Positions 1-7,130 of a stretch of DNA of 64,000 bases are shown one piece after another (position 1 is the stretch's first letter; each line of letters begins with the position of its first letter). The notes under the pieces were generated by a model. That model was not told the origin of the DNA, searched no databases, and saw only the letters and a program-made list of their open reading frames with translations. The translations under genes were made by a program, and so were the position numbers. Source of the stretch: JANNYA01 sp031409855. GTDB taxonomy: Bacteria > Pseudomonadota > Gammaproteobacteria > Xanthomonadales > SZUA-5. Location: positions 1 through 64,000 of the forward strand of contig JANNYA010000066.1 of assembly GCA_031409855.1 (NCBI GenBank). The letters are read 5' to 3'.

Positions 1-196
1 TCGGCCCTGCAAAGCCATAAAAGAATAGCATTTTGACAATCCGAGCGGCAACTCTAGCGCGCGTGAAAACTGAACCTGCTTTCAGCCTAGCGCGCACCGC
101 TGATTTCCAGCTACGCTAGCGACCTCGCCCGGACCCCGCATGGCGACTTGTTTTGCATGCTCCTTGCCTAGGATGTCTAAAAAATGTTGACCCACT

Positions 197-991
197 ATGT
201 TTAAGCCGCTTGCGTTACGCCAAACACCGCAGCCGATGACGTCAAAGCTACTTGCGATCACTTTTGTGTTGCTGCTGATTTTCGTTTGGTTTGTTTTGAC
301 GGTAGGCGAGGCAGAAAGACGCATCATTTCGCCAGCGGTGTTGCCTTCGCCCTTGGAGGTGTTTGGTAGTTTTCCTGGACTTGTGAGTGAACGTGGCTTG
401 CTGCCAGGAATCGCAGCCACCCTGAGCCGCGTGCTTTTGGGGTTTTTGTTTGCTGTGTCGGTTGCCGTGCCGCTCGGTATTTTGGCCGCCTCGCAGCGCT
501 GGTTTGAGTCGCTCATTCATCCTGCCATCGTTGGCTTGCGCAATGTGCCGATTGCCGCGCTCATACCAATCACCTTGCTTTGGTTTGGCATCGGCGAGGA
601 ACAAAAAATTATGTTTATCTTTTTGGCCTGTTTTCCGTTTATTTTTTCGGACGCCTGTGCGGCGGTGCTGAATGTGCCGGAGCGCTATGTCGACACTGCG
701 CGCACTTTGGGTGCTAGTGAGCGCCAAATCGTCCTAAAAGTATTGGTGCCGCTGGCCTTACCCGATATTTTTGCCAGTTTGCGCGCGTTGTTCGGCCTGG
801 CTTTTGGCTACATCATGTTGGCGGAATTAATCAACACAAAATTAGGGCTTGGCGCGGTTATCAATATGTCTGACCGCCGTGGCTTACCCGAAGACAAATA
901 CATGACCCTGATTGTCATTGCCCTGCTCGCTTGGCTCATTGATCACGGCTTAGCCTGGTTGCAGCGCTTTCTATTTCCGTATAAAAACTGA
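197..991 (+). CDS. ABC transporter permease, NitT/TauT (SsuC/TauC) type
   Basis: 264-aa inner-membrane permease, the channel half of an importer for small organic or inorganic ions such as sulfonate, taurine, nitrate or a thiamine-precursor-like compound; the substrate cannot be read from sequence. A hydrophobic segment lies at about residues 18-37, and the typical binding-protein-dependent permease domain at about 75-255 contains the EAA-like loop (DTARTLGASERQIVLKVLVP) that contacts the ATPase. The stop codon touches the ATG of the ATPase gene at 991, so the two are translationally coupled. No periplasmic binding protein is seen in the 196 bases upstream; it may lie just outside the window. 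An internal ATG at 239 is an alternative start, since no good ribosome site precedes either one. Confidence 0.88.
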   Translation: MFKPLALRQTPQPMTSKLLAITFVLLLIFVWFVLTVGEAERRIISPAVLPSPLEVFGSFPGLVSERGLLPGIAATLSRVLLGFLFAVSVAVPLGILAASQRWFESLIHPAIVGLRNVPIAALIPITLLWFGIGEEQKIMFIFLACFPFIFSDACAAVLNVPERYVDTARTLGASERQIVLKVLVPLALPDIFASLRALFGLAFGYIMLAELINTKLGLGAVINMSDRRGLPEDKYMTLIVIALLAWLIDHGLAWLQRFLFPYKN

Positions 992-1869
992 TGAACACTG
1001 ACCCTAAAGTTGCTGGCGATTTGGCCCAGCCTAACGCCGTAGCGCCAGCAACCAGCACCGTGACCGCGCAAGCGCGGTCAGCGGTGGTTGAGTTTCGCAA
1101 TGTAACCAAGACTTTCGAGGGCGCAAAACCCTTTACCGCGATCAAAAACGTGACCTTCAAAATTGAAGATCACGCCGAGCGTGGCGAGTTCGTGTGCATT
1201 CTTGGCCCCTCAGGTTGCGGCAAAAGCACGGTGTTGCGCACCATTGCGGGCTTGACGCCGCAGTATCCGCAAACCAGCGGTGAGGCGCTGGTGTTTGGCA
1301 GGCCAGTCACGCCGTCGAGCAGCGACCGCGGCATGGTGTTTCAGGACTACAGCAGCTTTGATCACCGCACAGTACTGGACAACATCGCCTTTGGCTTGGA
1401 ATGTCAGGGCATGGCTAAGCCCGAGCGGCATGCCTTGGCAATGGATTGGATCGGCAAAGTCGGCTTGAGCCGCGACAAAGACGCGCTGAAGTATCCGCAT
1501 CAACTTTCTGGCGGCATGCGCCAACGCGTTGCGATTGCGCGCACACTGATTTTGAAGCCGCGCATTATTTTGATGGATGAGCCCTTTGGTGCGCTGGATC
1601 CAGCCACGCGTTTATCGATGCAAGATTTGTTGCTCAAGCTGTGGCATGAGCAGCAAGCCAGCGTATTTTTCATCACCCACGATGTCGAAGAAGCAGTATT
1701 TCTGTCGGATCAAGTGCTGATCATGTCACCGGCGCCAGGCACCATTCTTGAGCAACGTGCGATGACTCGAAGTACGCTGCCCGCGCGCGAAGCGCAGCGC
1801 GAGGCTGGGTTTTTAAGCCACGTTTTTGCGCTACGGGATGTGATGGAAAAATTGGAACAGCCTAGGTAG
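991..1869 (+). CDS. ABC transporter ATP-binding protein, NitT/TauT type
   Basis: 292-aa cytoplasmic ATPase that drives the importer whose permease lies immediately upstream. It has Walker A GPSGCGKST, a Q-loop at MVFQDYSSF, the signature LSGGMRQRVAIAR, Walker B IILMDEPFGALD and the H-loop ITHD, all intact and in order, so it should be active. The first 30 residues are Ala/Thr/Pro-rich and look like a non-conserved extension before the ABC domain begins near VEFRNVTKTF. Its ATG overlaps the TGA of the permease. Family resemblance is to TauB/SsuB/NrtD; the transported substrate is not determined. Confidence 0.9.
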   Translation: MNTDPKVAGDLAQPNAVAPATSTVTAQARSAVVEFRNVTKTFEGAKPFTAIKNVTFKIEDHAERGEFVCILGPSGCGKSTVLRTIAGLTPQYPQTSGEALVFGRPVTPSSSDRGMVFQDYSSFDHRTVLDNIAFGLECQGMAKPERHALAMDWIGKVGLSRDKDALKYPHQLSGGMRQRVAIARTLILKPRIILMDEPFGALDPATRLSMQDLLLKLWHEQQASVFFITHDVEEAVFLSDQVLIMSPAPGTILEQRAMTRSTLPAREAQREAGFLSHVFALRDVMEKLEQPR

Positions 1870-1899
1870 TTTCGCCCGGAGTTTGTTCGCGCCCAGATC

Positions 1900-2190
1900 G
1901 TGTCGAATCTTGCCGAATCAAGTCGAATCTGGTGGTTTGCGCTCGCACTGATTGCGCTGCTTGCTGTTGTCGCTGGCACCGGCGCGCAGGCGCCAAGTTT
2001 TACTTCCGTTGCTGCGGAGTCTGTAGCCCCAACTTCGCTGGCTCCAGCTTCGCTCGCGTCAGTACCAACGCCACCGGCACGAAAAAATCCCGAATTAACC
2101 CTGGCCCAACTTGCACGCGGTCGCGGGCTTTTGGCCGCAGGAGGCGCGAATTATCTGCAAACGAACGATCAAACGGTAGTGCGTCGCTGA
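1900..2190 (+). CDS. Possible small secreted or membrane-anchored protein
   Basis: 96 aa from a GTG codon, with a hydrophobic segment at about residues 10-30 (WWFALALIALLAVVAGTGAQA) that looks like a signal peptide or anchor, followed by an Ala/Ser/Thr/Pro-rich stretch with no recognised domain. It lies 30 bp after the ABC ATPase in the same direction. No convincing ribosome-binding site precedes it and I do not recognise a family. It may be a real lipid- or periplasm-associated protein, a remnant, or a chance reading frame. Confidence 0.3.
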   Translation: MSNLAESSRIWWFALALIALLAVVAGTGAQAPSFTSVAAESVAPTSLAPASLASVPTPPARKNPELTLAQLARGRGLLAAGGANYLQTNDQTVVRR

Positions 2191-2287
2191 CGACTAACGA
2201 CCTGGGGCTATACAGACTGATGTAATGAACCCGTAATTTTCTACGATCAGTATTTGATGCGGTAATGCGCCCTAAGTTCGTGGGTCA

Positions 2288-2310
2288 TTCCCGCGTACTT
2301 TTGGCGGGAA
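2288..2310. repeat. REP-like hairpin TTCCCGC/GCGGGAA
   Basis: Perfect 7-bp inverted repeat (2288-2294 and 2304-2310) with a 9-nt loop, flanked by GGGTCA and a TCCAATCCAGTGC-like tail. This resembles the dispersed extragenic hairpins common in xanthomonads and related gammaproteobacteria. It lies in the 428-bp stretch 2191-2618, which otherwise shows no convincing gene. Confidence 0.5.
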
Positions 2311-2618
2311 TCCAATCCAGTGCCCGCGCCTCCCGAAGTTCTAGCGCGGTGCGACGACCCGCCAACAATGTCTGCTAACAGCGGTTTTGCAGCACCTCGT
2401 GCCTACGCTAACCGCCCGATTCGACAGTTTTCGTCAAATTTTCGGGCCTTTTGCCCGTTGTTCTAGCGTTTTGTCATGCGCTTATAAGCACTTTGTAATC
2501 GCTTTGGAATGCTCCGGTAGGCAGTGCGCGCCGAATATCGAGCCCGGCAACCAAGCAACCTATTGCCGTAATCAACCAAGTCGAATCAACTAAGCGTAGT
2601 CAACTAAGGAGGATCATT

Positions 2619-2714
2619 ATGAAAAAGCGTATCACTCCGCCCACCCCCATCTACCCAAAAACGTCGCGGTTTGCTAGGCCAGCGGCCGCCAGTTGTGCGG
2701 TAATAGCTCGCTAA
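2619..2714 (+). pseudogene. Start of an unknown gene, probably cut by the IS66 remnant
   Basis: A perfect Shine-Dalgarno AAGGAGG (2606-2612) sits 6 nt before an ATG at 2619, followed by a basic N-terminus (MKKRITPPTPIYPKTSRF). The frame then runs into the antisense of the IS66 transposase 3' end and stops at 2714. The strong ribosome site suggests a genuine gene start whose body was displaced by the mobile element. The product cannot be identified. Confidence 0.35.
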
Positions 2715-3564
2715 TATCGCGATCTTTAGTTGTTGGCAACCGCGTTAGCACGTCGGTCAAATAGGCTTGCGAGTTGACACCACAGGCTTTTGCCGTTGCC
2801 AACAAACTCATGATCGCCGCTGCACGCTCGCCGGCTTTGGCGGAGCCTGCAAATAGCCAGTTCTTGCGGCCTAGTGCAATTGGACGGATCGCGTTTTCCA
2901 CCGCGTTATTGTCAATCGGATAGCGCCCGTCCTCCAAAAAGCGTAGGAAACTCGCTTCCCGCCGCAGCAGATAATCAATCGCGTTACCCGTGCTTGAATT
3001 TGAACTCACCTGCGGCCTGATTTTCTTGAGCCAAACGAATAAGTTCTCGGCGTCTACTTGGGTTTGAGCTTGGCGGTACGCAGTGCGTTCTTCCTTGATC
3101 ATTTCCTTCGCCACGCGTTCGTGCTCATACAGCGCCCCGATCCGTGTCAGCGCTTCGTATGCAATCGGGCTTTGATTGGCTTTGTGCAGCTCGAAAAACT
3201 TGCGCCTTGCATGCGCCCAACAAGCAATTTCGCGCATCGGGGTGTCGCGAAAAAGCGCTTTGTAACCAGCAAAATCATCGACCACGAGCGCGCCGGTGTA
3301 GCCTTCTAAAAACGCGGCCGCGTGCGTGCCGGATCGGCTGGTCTGAAAGTCAAACACCACCATCGGTGCAGCGCCTAACTCGGCGCTGCGATAGGCAAAT
3401 AAATACGCACGCTTGGTGGTTTGCGAACGCTCTTTTGCGCCGGGATTCAACATCTGAATCGGCGTCTCATCCACGTGCAAAACCGCCTGTTCGTAGAGCT
3501 GTTTGCGCAGGTACGCGACCAGCGGCTTCAGCGCGACACCGACCTTGCCAATCCACTCTGCCAA
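2674..3564 (-). pseudogene. tnpC: IS66-family transposase TnpC, N-terminally truncated
   Basis: About 296 residues equal the C-terminal part of an IS66 DDE transposase, normally about 500 aa. Recognisable pieces are LAEWIGKVGVAL, VLHVDETPIQML with the first catalytic Asp, ALVVDDFAGYKALF with the second, CWAHARRKFFELH, the late NNAVENAIRPIALGRKNWLF with the catalytic Glu region, and the terminal LLPHNWRP. The N-terminal zinc-binding and leucine-zipper part is missing. In-frame translation beyond 3564 gives an unrelated stretch and a stop at 3604-3606, so the open frame begins at a TTG that is not a real start. It is almost certainly inactive. Confidence 0.88.
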
Positions 3565-3603
3565 GCGGCTGCACCGCCACGTACCAAGCCCTAGGTTGCA
3601 ACA

Positions 3604-3782
3604 TCAGCGCAAACCCAACAGCACGTCCGCCAACCAGCGCGGCGCAACATCGCGCGGCAAACGCAACTGCGCACCACTAAACGAAAGCACTAAATCACCC
3701 GGCACCACGCCGTCACCGTCTGACCGCTACGCGCATGCGCCGATAACCGCGCCTGCCACTGTACTTTTGCACCCTGCGACAT
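3604..3782 (-). pseudogene. tnpA: IS66 accessory protein TnpA, internally deleted
   Basis: On the minus strand an ATG at 3780-3782 opens a frame reading MSQGAKVQWQARLSAHARSG, then TVTAWCR, which resembles the N-terminus of IS66 TnpA. It stops near 3690. In another frame the peptide LRLPRDVAPRWLADVLLGLR, ending at the stop 3604-3606, matches the usual C-terminus of TnpA. The two ends are joined by an out-of-frame internal deletion. The expected tnpB and the 5' part of tnpC, which should follow, are gone. Recognised by manual translation, not by search. Confidence 0.6.
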
Positions 3783-3831
3783 CTCAAATACCATTGCGTT
3801 CAATAGAGTCCGTACGCTGGCAGATTAGGGC

Positions 3832-4224
3832 TTGGGTTGGTATGTGGGGTTGGGCGGAGGGATACGCTACACCAGCGTAAAGGTGCTCAATCAGCAGCTG
3901 CGCAAAAACCCAGAGCGCGCAAATCAGTCGTTAATGCCGTTGGTTGGCGCGCGATCTTTCAATTTGCCCGATATCTCGTTGGCGGATTACATTGAGCTTG
4001 TCGATTTTACTGGCCGCGAACTGCATCCCGGCAAACGCGGCAAGATTGAAGCGAGCGAGCCGAAGGCGCTGCGCAAATTGGGTTTGACGACGCGTGTCAA
4101 AGGCATTGGCTCGGGCTACTGGCGCGTGGTCGGGGAATTGGAATAGTTGATCGATAAGGCGAAGGAAATCAGTCAGCGCACGCTGTTTGGCATTGGATTT
4201 GCCCGGATTTTGAACAAAATTTAA
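3832..4224 (+). pseudogene. Y1/IS200-like (REP-associated type) transposase, C-terminal remnant
   Basis: The frame encodes NLPDISLADYIELVDFTGRE, then PGKRGKI and later GIGSGYWRVVG, which resembles the C-terminal region following the HUH/Y1 nuclease domain in proteobacterial transposase-like proteins. The nuclease domain itself is absent. An in-frame TAG at 4144-4146 interrupts the frame, but reading continues plausibly as LIDKAKEISQRTLFGIGFAR to a TAA at 4222-4224, so a nonsense mutation in decaying sequence is likely. The first residues from 3832 are probably not original. Confidence 0.55.
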
Positions 4225-4571
4225 GTCGACATTGGGTTATTTTTTATGCCGCGCTTGCGGCTGGGCGTGTTGGCTTTTGATTTGTTTTGGCTTGGATTTT
4301 CGGCGAATTTGATAGGGAAATAAGAGGATGCGAGCGGTTTTTAAGGCTGCTGGCATTTTTAAGTCTGAGACCTGGGTGTCCGGCGTTACTGCAAGATTTA
4401 AGTCGACATTGGGTCATTGTTTTTGCCGCGTTTGCGGCTGGCGGTGTTCGTTTTTGATTTGTTTTGGCTTGGATTTTCGCCGAATTTGATAGGGCGATAA
4501 GAGAATGCCGCCGGTATTAAGGCTGCTGGCATTTTTAAGTCTGAGGCCTGGGTGTCCGGCGCGATGACAAA
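4221..4571. repeat. Tandem direct repeat, two copies, period 177 bp
   Basis: The block starting TTAAGTCGACATTGGGT at 4221 recurs at 4398. Both copies continue with a Gly-like GCGGCTGG box, the segment TTTGATTTGTTTTGGCTTGG, GAATTTGATAGGG, then GGCTGCTGGCATTTTTAAG and CCTGGGTGTCCGGCG. The copies differ by scattered substitutions and small indels. The 347-bp stretch 4225-4571 holds no convincing gene. The first copy begins exactly at the end of the Y1-transposase remnant, which suggests an association with that element. Confidence 0.8.
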
Positions 4572-5414
4572 TTAGACGACACAGCGGCCCACCTGTTGTA
4601 GGTTTTGGTCGAACATCATCCCGCCCTTGGTGCTCCGGTGAAACCAATTGCTCCTATTATTTATAATATCTTCCCTAAGCTCGTCGGTAATTCGCAGTTG
4701 GCTCGGTTCCATACAAGAAAAAACAGCCTCGTCAATAAAGCGTTTGGATATGATATCTACGTGTTCATTTTTGCGCACGCAAAGATAAAGTTGGCCTTTG
4801 CTATGCAAGGACTCCACTAAACTATCAAATGACATTATGTGAAAGTCATCTGCCTCGCGCGCCCTGATTAATCCTCTTTTTAGTTCGCTTCCTTCAAATT
4901 CTGAGCGACGACCATGAACAAGTACATATTTGATATAGCACTTGTTGCGCCTCATGATTTCGGGAACTCTTACTGACGCGATCGTGCTGTCAATGAAGCC
5001 GATCAGATTTGCCTGGTTATCAAACCATGCTCGCCACCGAGCGATTTGATCCAGACCCGCGAGAAATTCAGGATGCAGATCAGTGGAATTATCTTTGAAG
5101 TAACGTGAACGTGGTTTTTCTATTTCGACGAAAACAAGATTCCAGTCTGCCGAGCTCTTTGATAAATAGAAGAAATCTGGGGCGTAGTCTTTTGCAAGCG
5201 AGATTTTTCTGAAAACCATATCGAAATGAATGCCGTGGTTCTGAATAAATTCTCTAGGAATGAGTGACGTATTTTCTTCAATGTAGTTTTGATATGCCTG
5301 CTCAGGAAGGTCTTCTTCGAGCATTCGAATAAATTTGTTTTTGATGTTATGTAACTCGTGTGGGTCTAGTCGCACATTTATCCAATGTTGTTTAACGCTT
5401 AATTCCGCCGACAT
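4572..5414 (-). CDS. Shedu-type (DUF4263) putative anti-phage nuclease
   Basis: 280 aa. Residues about 38-130 match the DUF4263 PD-(D/E)xK-like core of Shedu SduA proteins: a YIEENTSLIP motif, then DYAPDFFYLS (Asp80), VFVEIEKPRSRYF (Glu97, Glu99, Lys100) and LAGLDQIARWRAW (Gln123), in the expected order and spacing. Shedu nucleases protect against phage as single-gene or multi-domain proteins. A weaker GGAGG sits just before the ATG at 5414. It is the last of three co-oriented genes, 33 bp after the HEPN-like one. The C-terminal 140 residues are not recognised. Base use is more AT-rich than the flanking chromosome, which fits horizontal acquisition. Nuclease action is inferred from family, not shown. 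Confidence 0.72.
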   Translation of the reverse strand: MSAELSVKQHWINVRLDPHELHNIKNKFIRMLEEDLPEQAYQNYIEENTSLIPREFIQNHGIHFDMVFRKISLAKDYAPDFFYLSKSSADWNLVFVEIEKPRSRYFKDNSTDLHPEFLAGLDQIARWRAWFDNQANLIGFIDSTIASVRVPEIMRRNKCYIKYVLVHGRRSEFEGSELKRGLIRAREADDFHIMSFDSLVESLHSKGQLYLCVRKNEHVDIISKRFIDEAVFSCMEPSQLRITDELREDIINNRSNWFHRSTKGGMMFDQNLQQVGRCVV

Positions 5415-5447
5415 TCGCCTCCGAAAACCAATACAGAGGATTCTTAG

Positions 5448-5963
5448 CTATGCCTTACCGTCGGGAAATGCTTCAGCCGCACTCCGGATACGATTCATAG
5501 ATTTACGAATATCATGAGTAAATGCAGAAAACCAACTGGTCTGAACATTTTCTACCATGGCCCAAGGCTTGCCTTTATTATCTATTGGATATCTGAAGAC
5601 TTGATCTAGCGGCCGAGCTTTCAGATTTTCCCTAATGGCCAATGCTCTTTCCGAATCATTTCCGCCTATAACTTGAGTCGTAAACGGGATGCTCCAAACA
5701 TATTCCGGCTCTGGAAAACATTTGTGAAACTCGATGCTCAGTTCTTCAAGTTTGTGGGAAACAAATTTTGCGGCTGGATCACGCAAAACAATCATGCCTT
5801 TAAGAAATTGCTCGATACTTAACCGCGCATTGAACATGCAAGCCGACGCGATAAAATCTGGAATACGCTCAGTTGATATATCTGCAGCCAGCAACTCGGC
5901 GGCTTTCAAATAAGCGTTCGCTAAGCCGAGGAACGATTCTGTGGTGCTAATTATTTCATTCAC
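5448..5963 (-). CDS. HEPN-like domain protein
   Basis: 171 aa from a GTG at 5963, chosen because a perfect AGGAGG lies 7 nt upstream; the longer frame begins at an ATG at 6005 (185 aa) with a poor site. The segment ACMFNARLSIEQFLKGMIVL followed by FVSHKLEELS resembles the helical core of HEPN proteins, where a long amphipathic helix and a (G/S)H-x-L-x-x-L box are conserved. The classical RNase motif R-x4-6-H is not clear: Arg75 and His84 are eight residues apart. It is sandwiched between the trypsin-like and Shedu genes with short gaps. It could be a regulator, an RNA-binding partner or an effector. Family assignment is tentative. Confidence 0.45.
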   Translation of the reverse strand: MNEIISTTESFLGLANAYLKAAELLAADISTERIPDFIASACMFNARLSIEQFLKGMIVLRDPAAKFVSHKLEELSIEFHKCFPEPEYVWSIPFTTQVIGGNDSERALAIRENLKARPLDQVFRYPIDNKGKPWAMVENVQTSWFSAFTHDIRKSMNRIRSAAEAFPDGKA

Positions 5964-6077
5964 CTGAAACCTCCTACCCTGCATAATTTTGAATTCAGCC
6001 GACATCCGGCTCGGGAACCGACGTTAGCGCGATACCGCCGAATGCCGCTTGGAATGTGTTGTAGGAGCGATCCACTG

Positions 6078-7004
6078 CTAAGCCAAAGCACCACAGCAAT
6101 GCCTAATCTTAACCCCGCTTCCGCAGGGACAAAGACTATTGCGTGATCTGTGGCTATGCGTGAGCTCGCGAATGGCGTCTTCGAGGACAAGCAATTCTGA
6201 GCTCAAAATGACCAATCCTAGATTGTTGGGGATGGAGCCAACGGCCATCGCCTTTGTATCGGTAGGGACTTCGACGATTACGACCTCGCCGGTTGTGGTG
6301 TGTTGGGGTCCGGCGTAGAGAGTGCCTAGGAGTGCAATACGGCTTCCGATGCATACGGTGCCCGATGGTTCTATGAAGCTCCCGATGTTTGCAAGAAATA
6401 CCGGCGAGCCCGAAGAGCCAGGAAAACACGCGGCGTCGATAAGAAACTCAGGCTTGCCATTCAAGGGCAAGCGTGGATGCGTGGCTGTAATGCCCCGTCG
6501 GATAATCGGAAGGTTGTGGTTCTGATCCCACATACCGTTTGGATATCCTATCATCACAATTTCTTCCATGATCGACAGCGAATTTAGAAGCGACTGGTTG
6601 GGAACTAATGTCCGGTCGAGAGCAACAAAGTGATAGGCAGTTCCTTTTTTGCTCGCGGCGTTTAGGACTGCGCCGATTGGCAGTGCAATTAGATCCACCG
6701 AATCATTTGGATGAGCGATGCATAGCGCATCAAGGCCGTGAACTGTGACCGCCTCGTGTCTTCCAATGTCTGGGCCACCGCCGTCCGCTCGAAGTGTCAA
6801 GTTAAATACCGCTCGCACCGCGTTCCTAAGCACGTGCTTATTAGTCACGATGCACGGCGCGCTACTACCGTCTTCTGTCTCGCAGAAGCGGTAAACATAT
6901 CCGGTCCCGGAGGAGGCCGCGCCGTTAGCATCGTACGCAAGGATTCGGACCGTGCTGTGCACGAGCATTGAGATCGGATCAACGTACGAAGCCATCGAGA
7001 TCAC
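6078..7004 (-). CDS. Trypsin-like serine protease with C-terminal SEC-C zinc motif
   Basis: 308 aa, no signal peptide, so probably cytoplasmic. The chymotrypsin-fold triad is visible: His57 in IVTNKHVLRNA, Asp104 in NDSVDLIALP and Ser198 in CFPGSSGSPVF. The last 20 residues form a SEC-C motif (LCPCGSGVKIRHCC; Cys292, Cys294, Cys303, Cys304), a zinc-binding tag found in SecA and in many nuclease or regulatory proteins. Start is GTG at 7004; an ATG at 6995 is equally possible. It is first in a three-gene minus-strand cluster with HEPN-like and Shedu genes, 72-114 bp before the next start. Cytosolic trypsin-like domains are recurrent parts of bacterial conflict systems, so a sensor or activator role is a reasonable inference. 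Confidence 0.78.
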   Translation of the reverse strand: MISMASYVDPISMLVHSTVRILAYDANGAASSGTGYVYRFCETEDGSSAPCIVTNKHVLRNAVRAVFNLTLRADGGGPDIGRHEAVTVHGLDALCIAHPNDSVDLIALPIGAVLNAASKKGTAYHFVALDRTLVPNQSLLNSLSIMEEIVMIGYPNGMWDQNHNLPIIRRGITATHPRLPLNGKPEFLIDAACFPGSSGSPVFLANIGSFIEPSGTVCIGSRIALLGTLYAGPQHTTTGEVVIVEVPTDTKAMAVGSIPNNLGLVILSSELLVLEDAIRELTHSHRSRNSLCPCGSGVKIRHCCGALA

Positions 7005-7130
7005 TGTAAATACAAATAAACGGGCATGAGTAGCATGCTGTCTTCAATCTCCCTGCAAATCAAGCCTTACCTAATGCCAATCGCCGATAAATCTGAGGTT
7101 GCGACTTGGCCTGTGCCTTCGCTTCGCCCC

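Larger units (their letters stand above)
2674..3790 (-). mobile_element. Decayed IS66-family element
   Basis: Order on the minus strand is tnpA remnant, then truncated tnpC, with tnpB absent. An intact IS66 element is about 2.5 kb; about 1.1 kb remains. I could not identify terminal inverted repeats or a target duplication, so the ends are approximate. Confidence 0.7.

Noticed and set aside
5400..6005. Shared ATGTCGGC(T/G)GAATT at both the Shedu ATG and the 6005 ATG
   Set aside because: Too short to separate chance from duplication, and the AGGAGG-supported GTG at 5963 is the better start of the HEPN-like gene.
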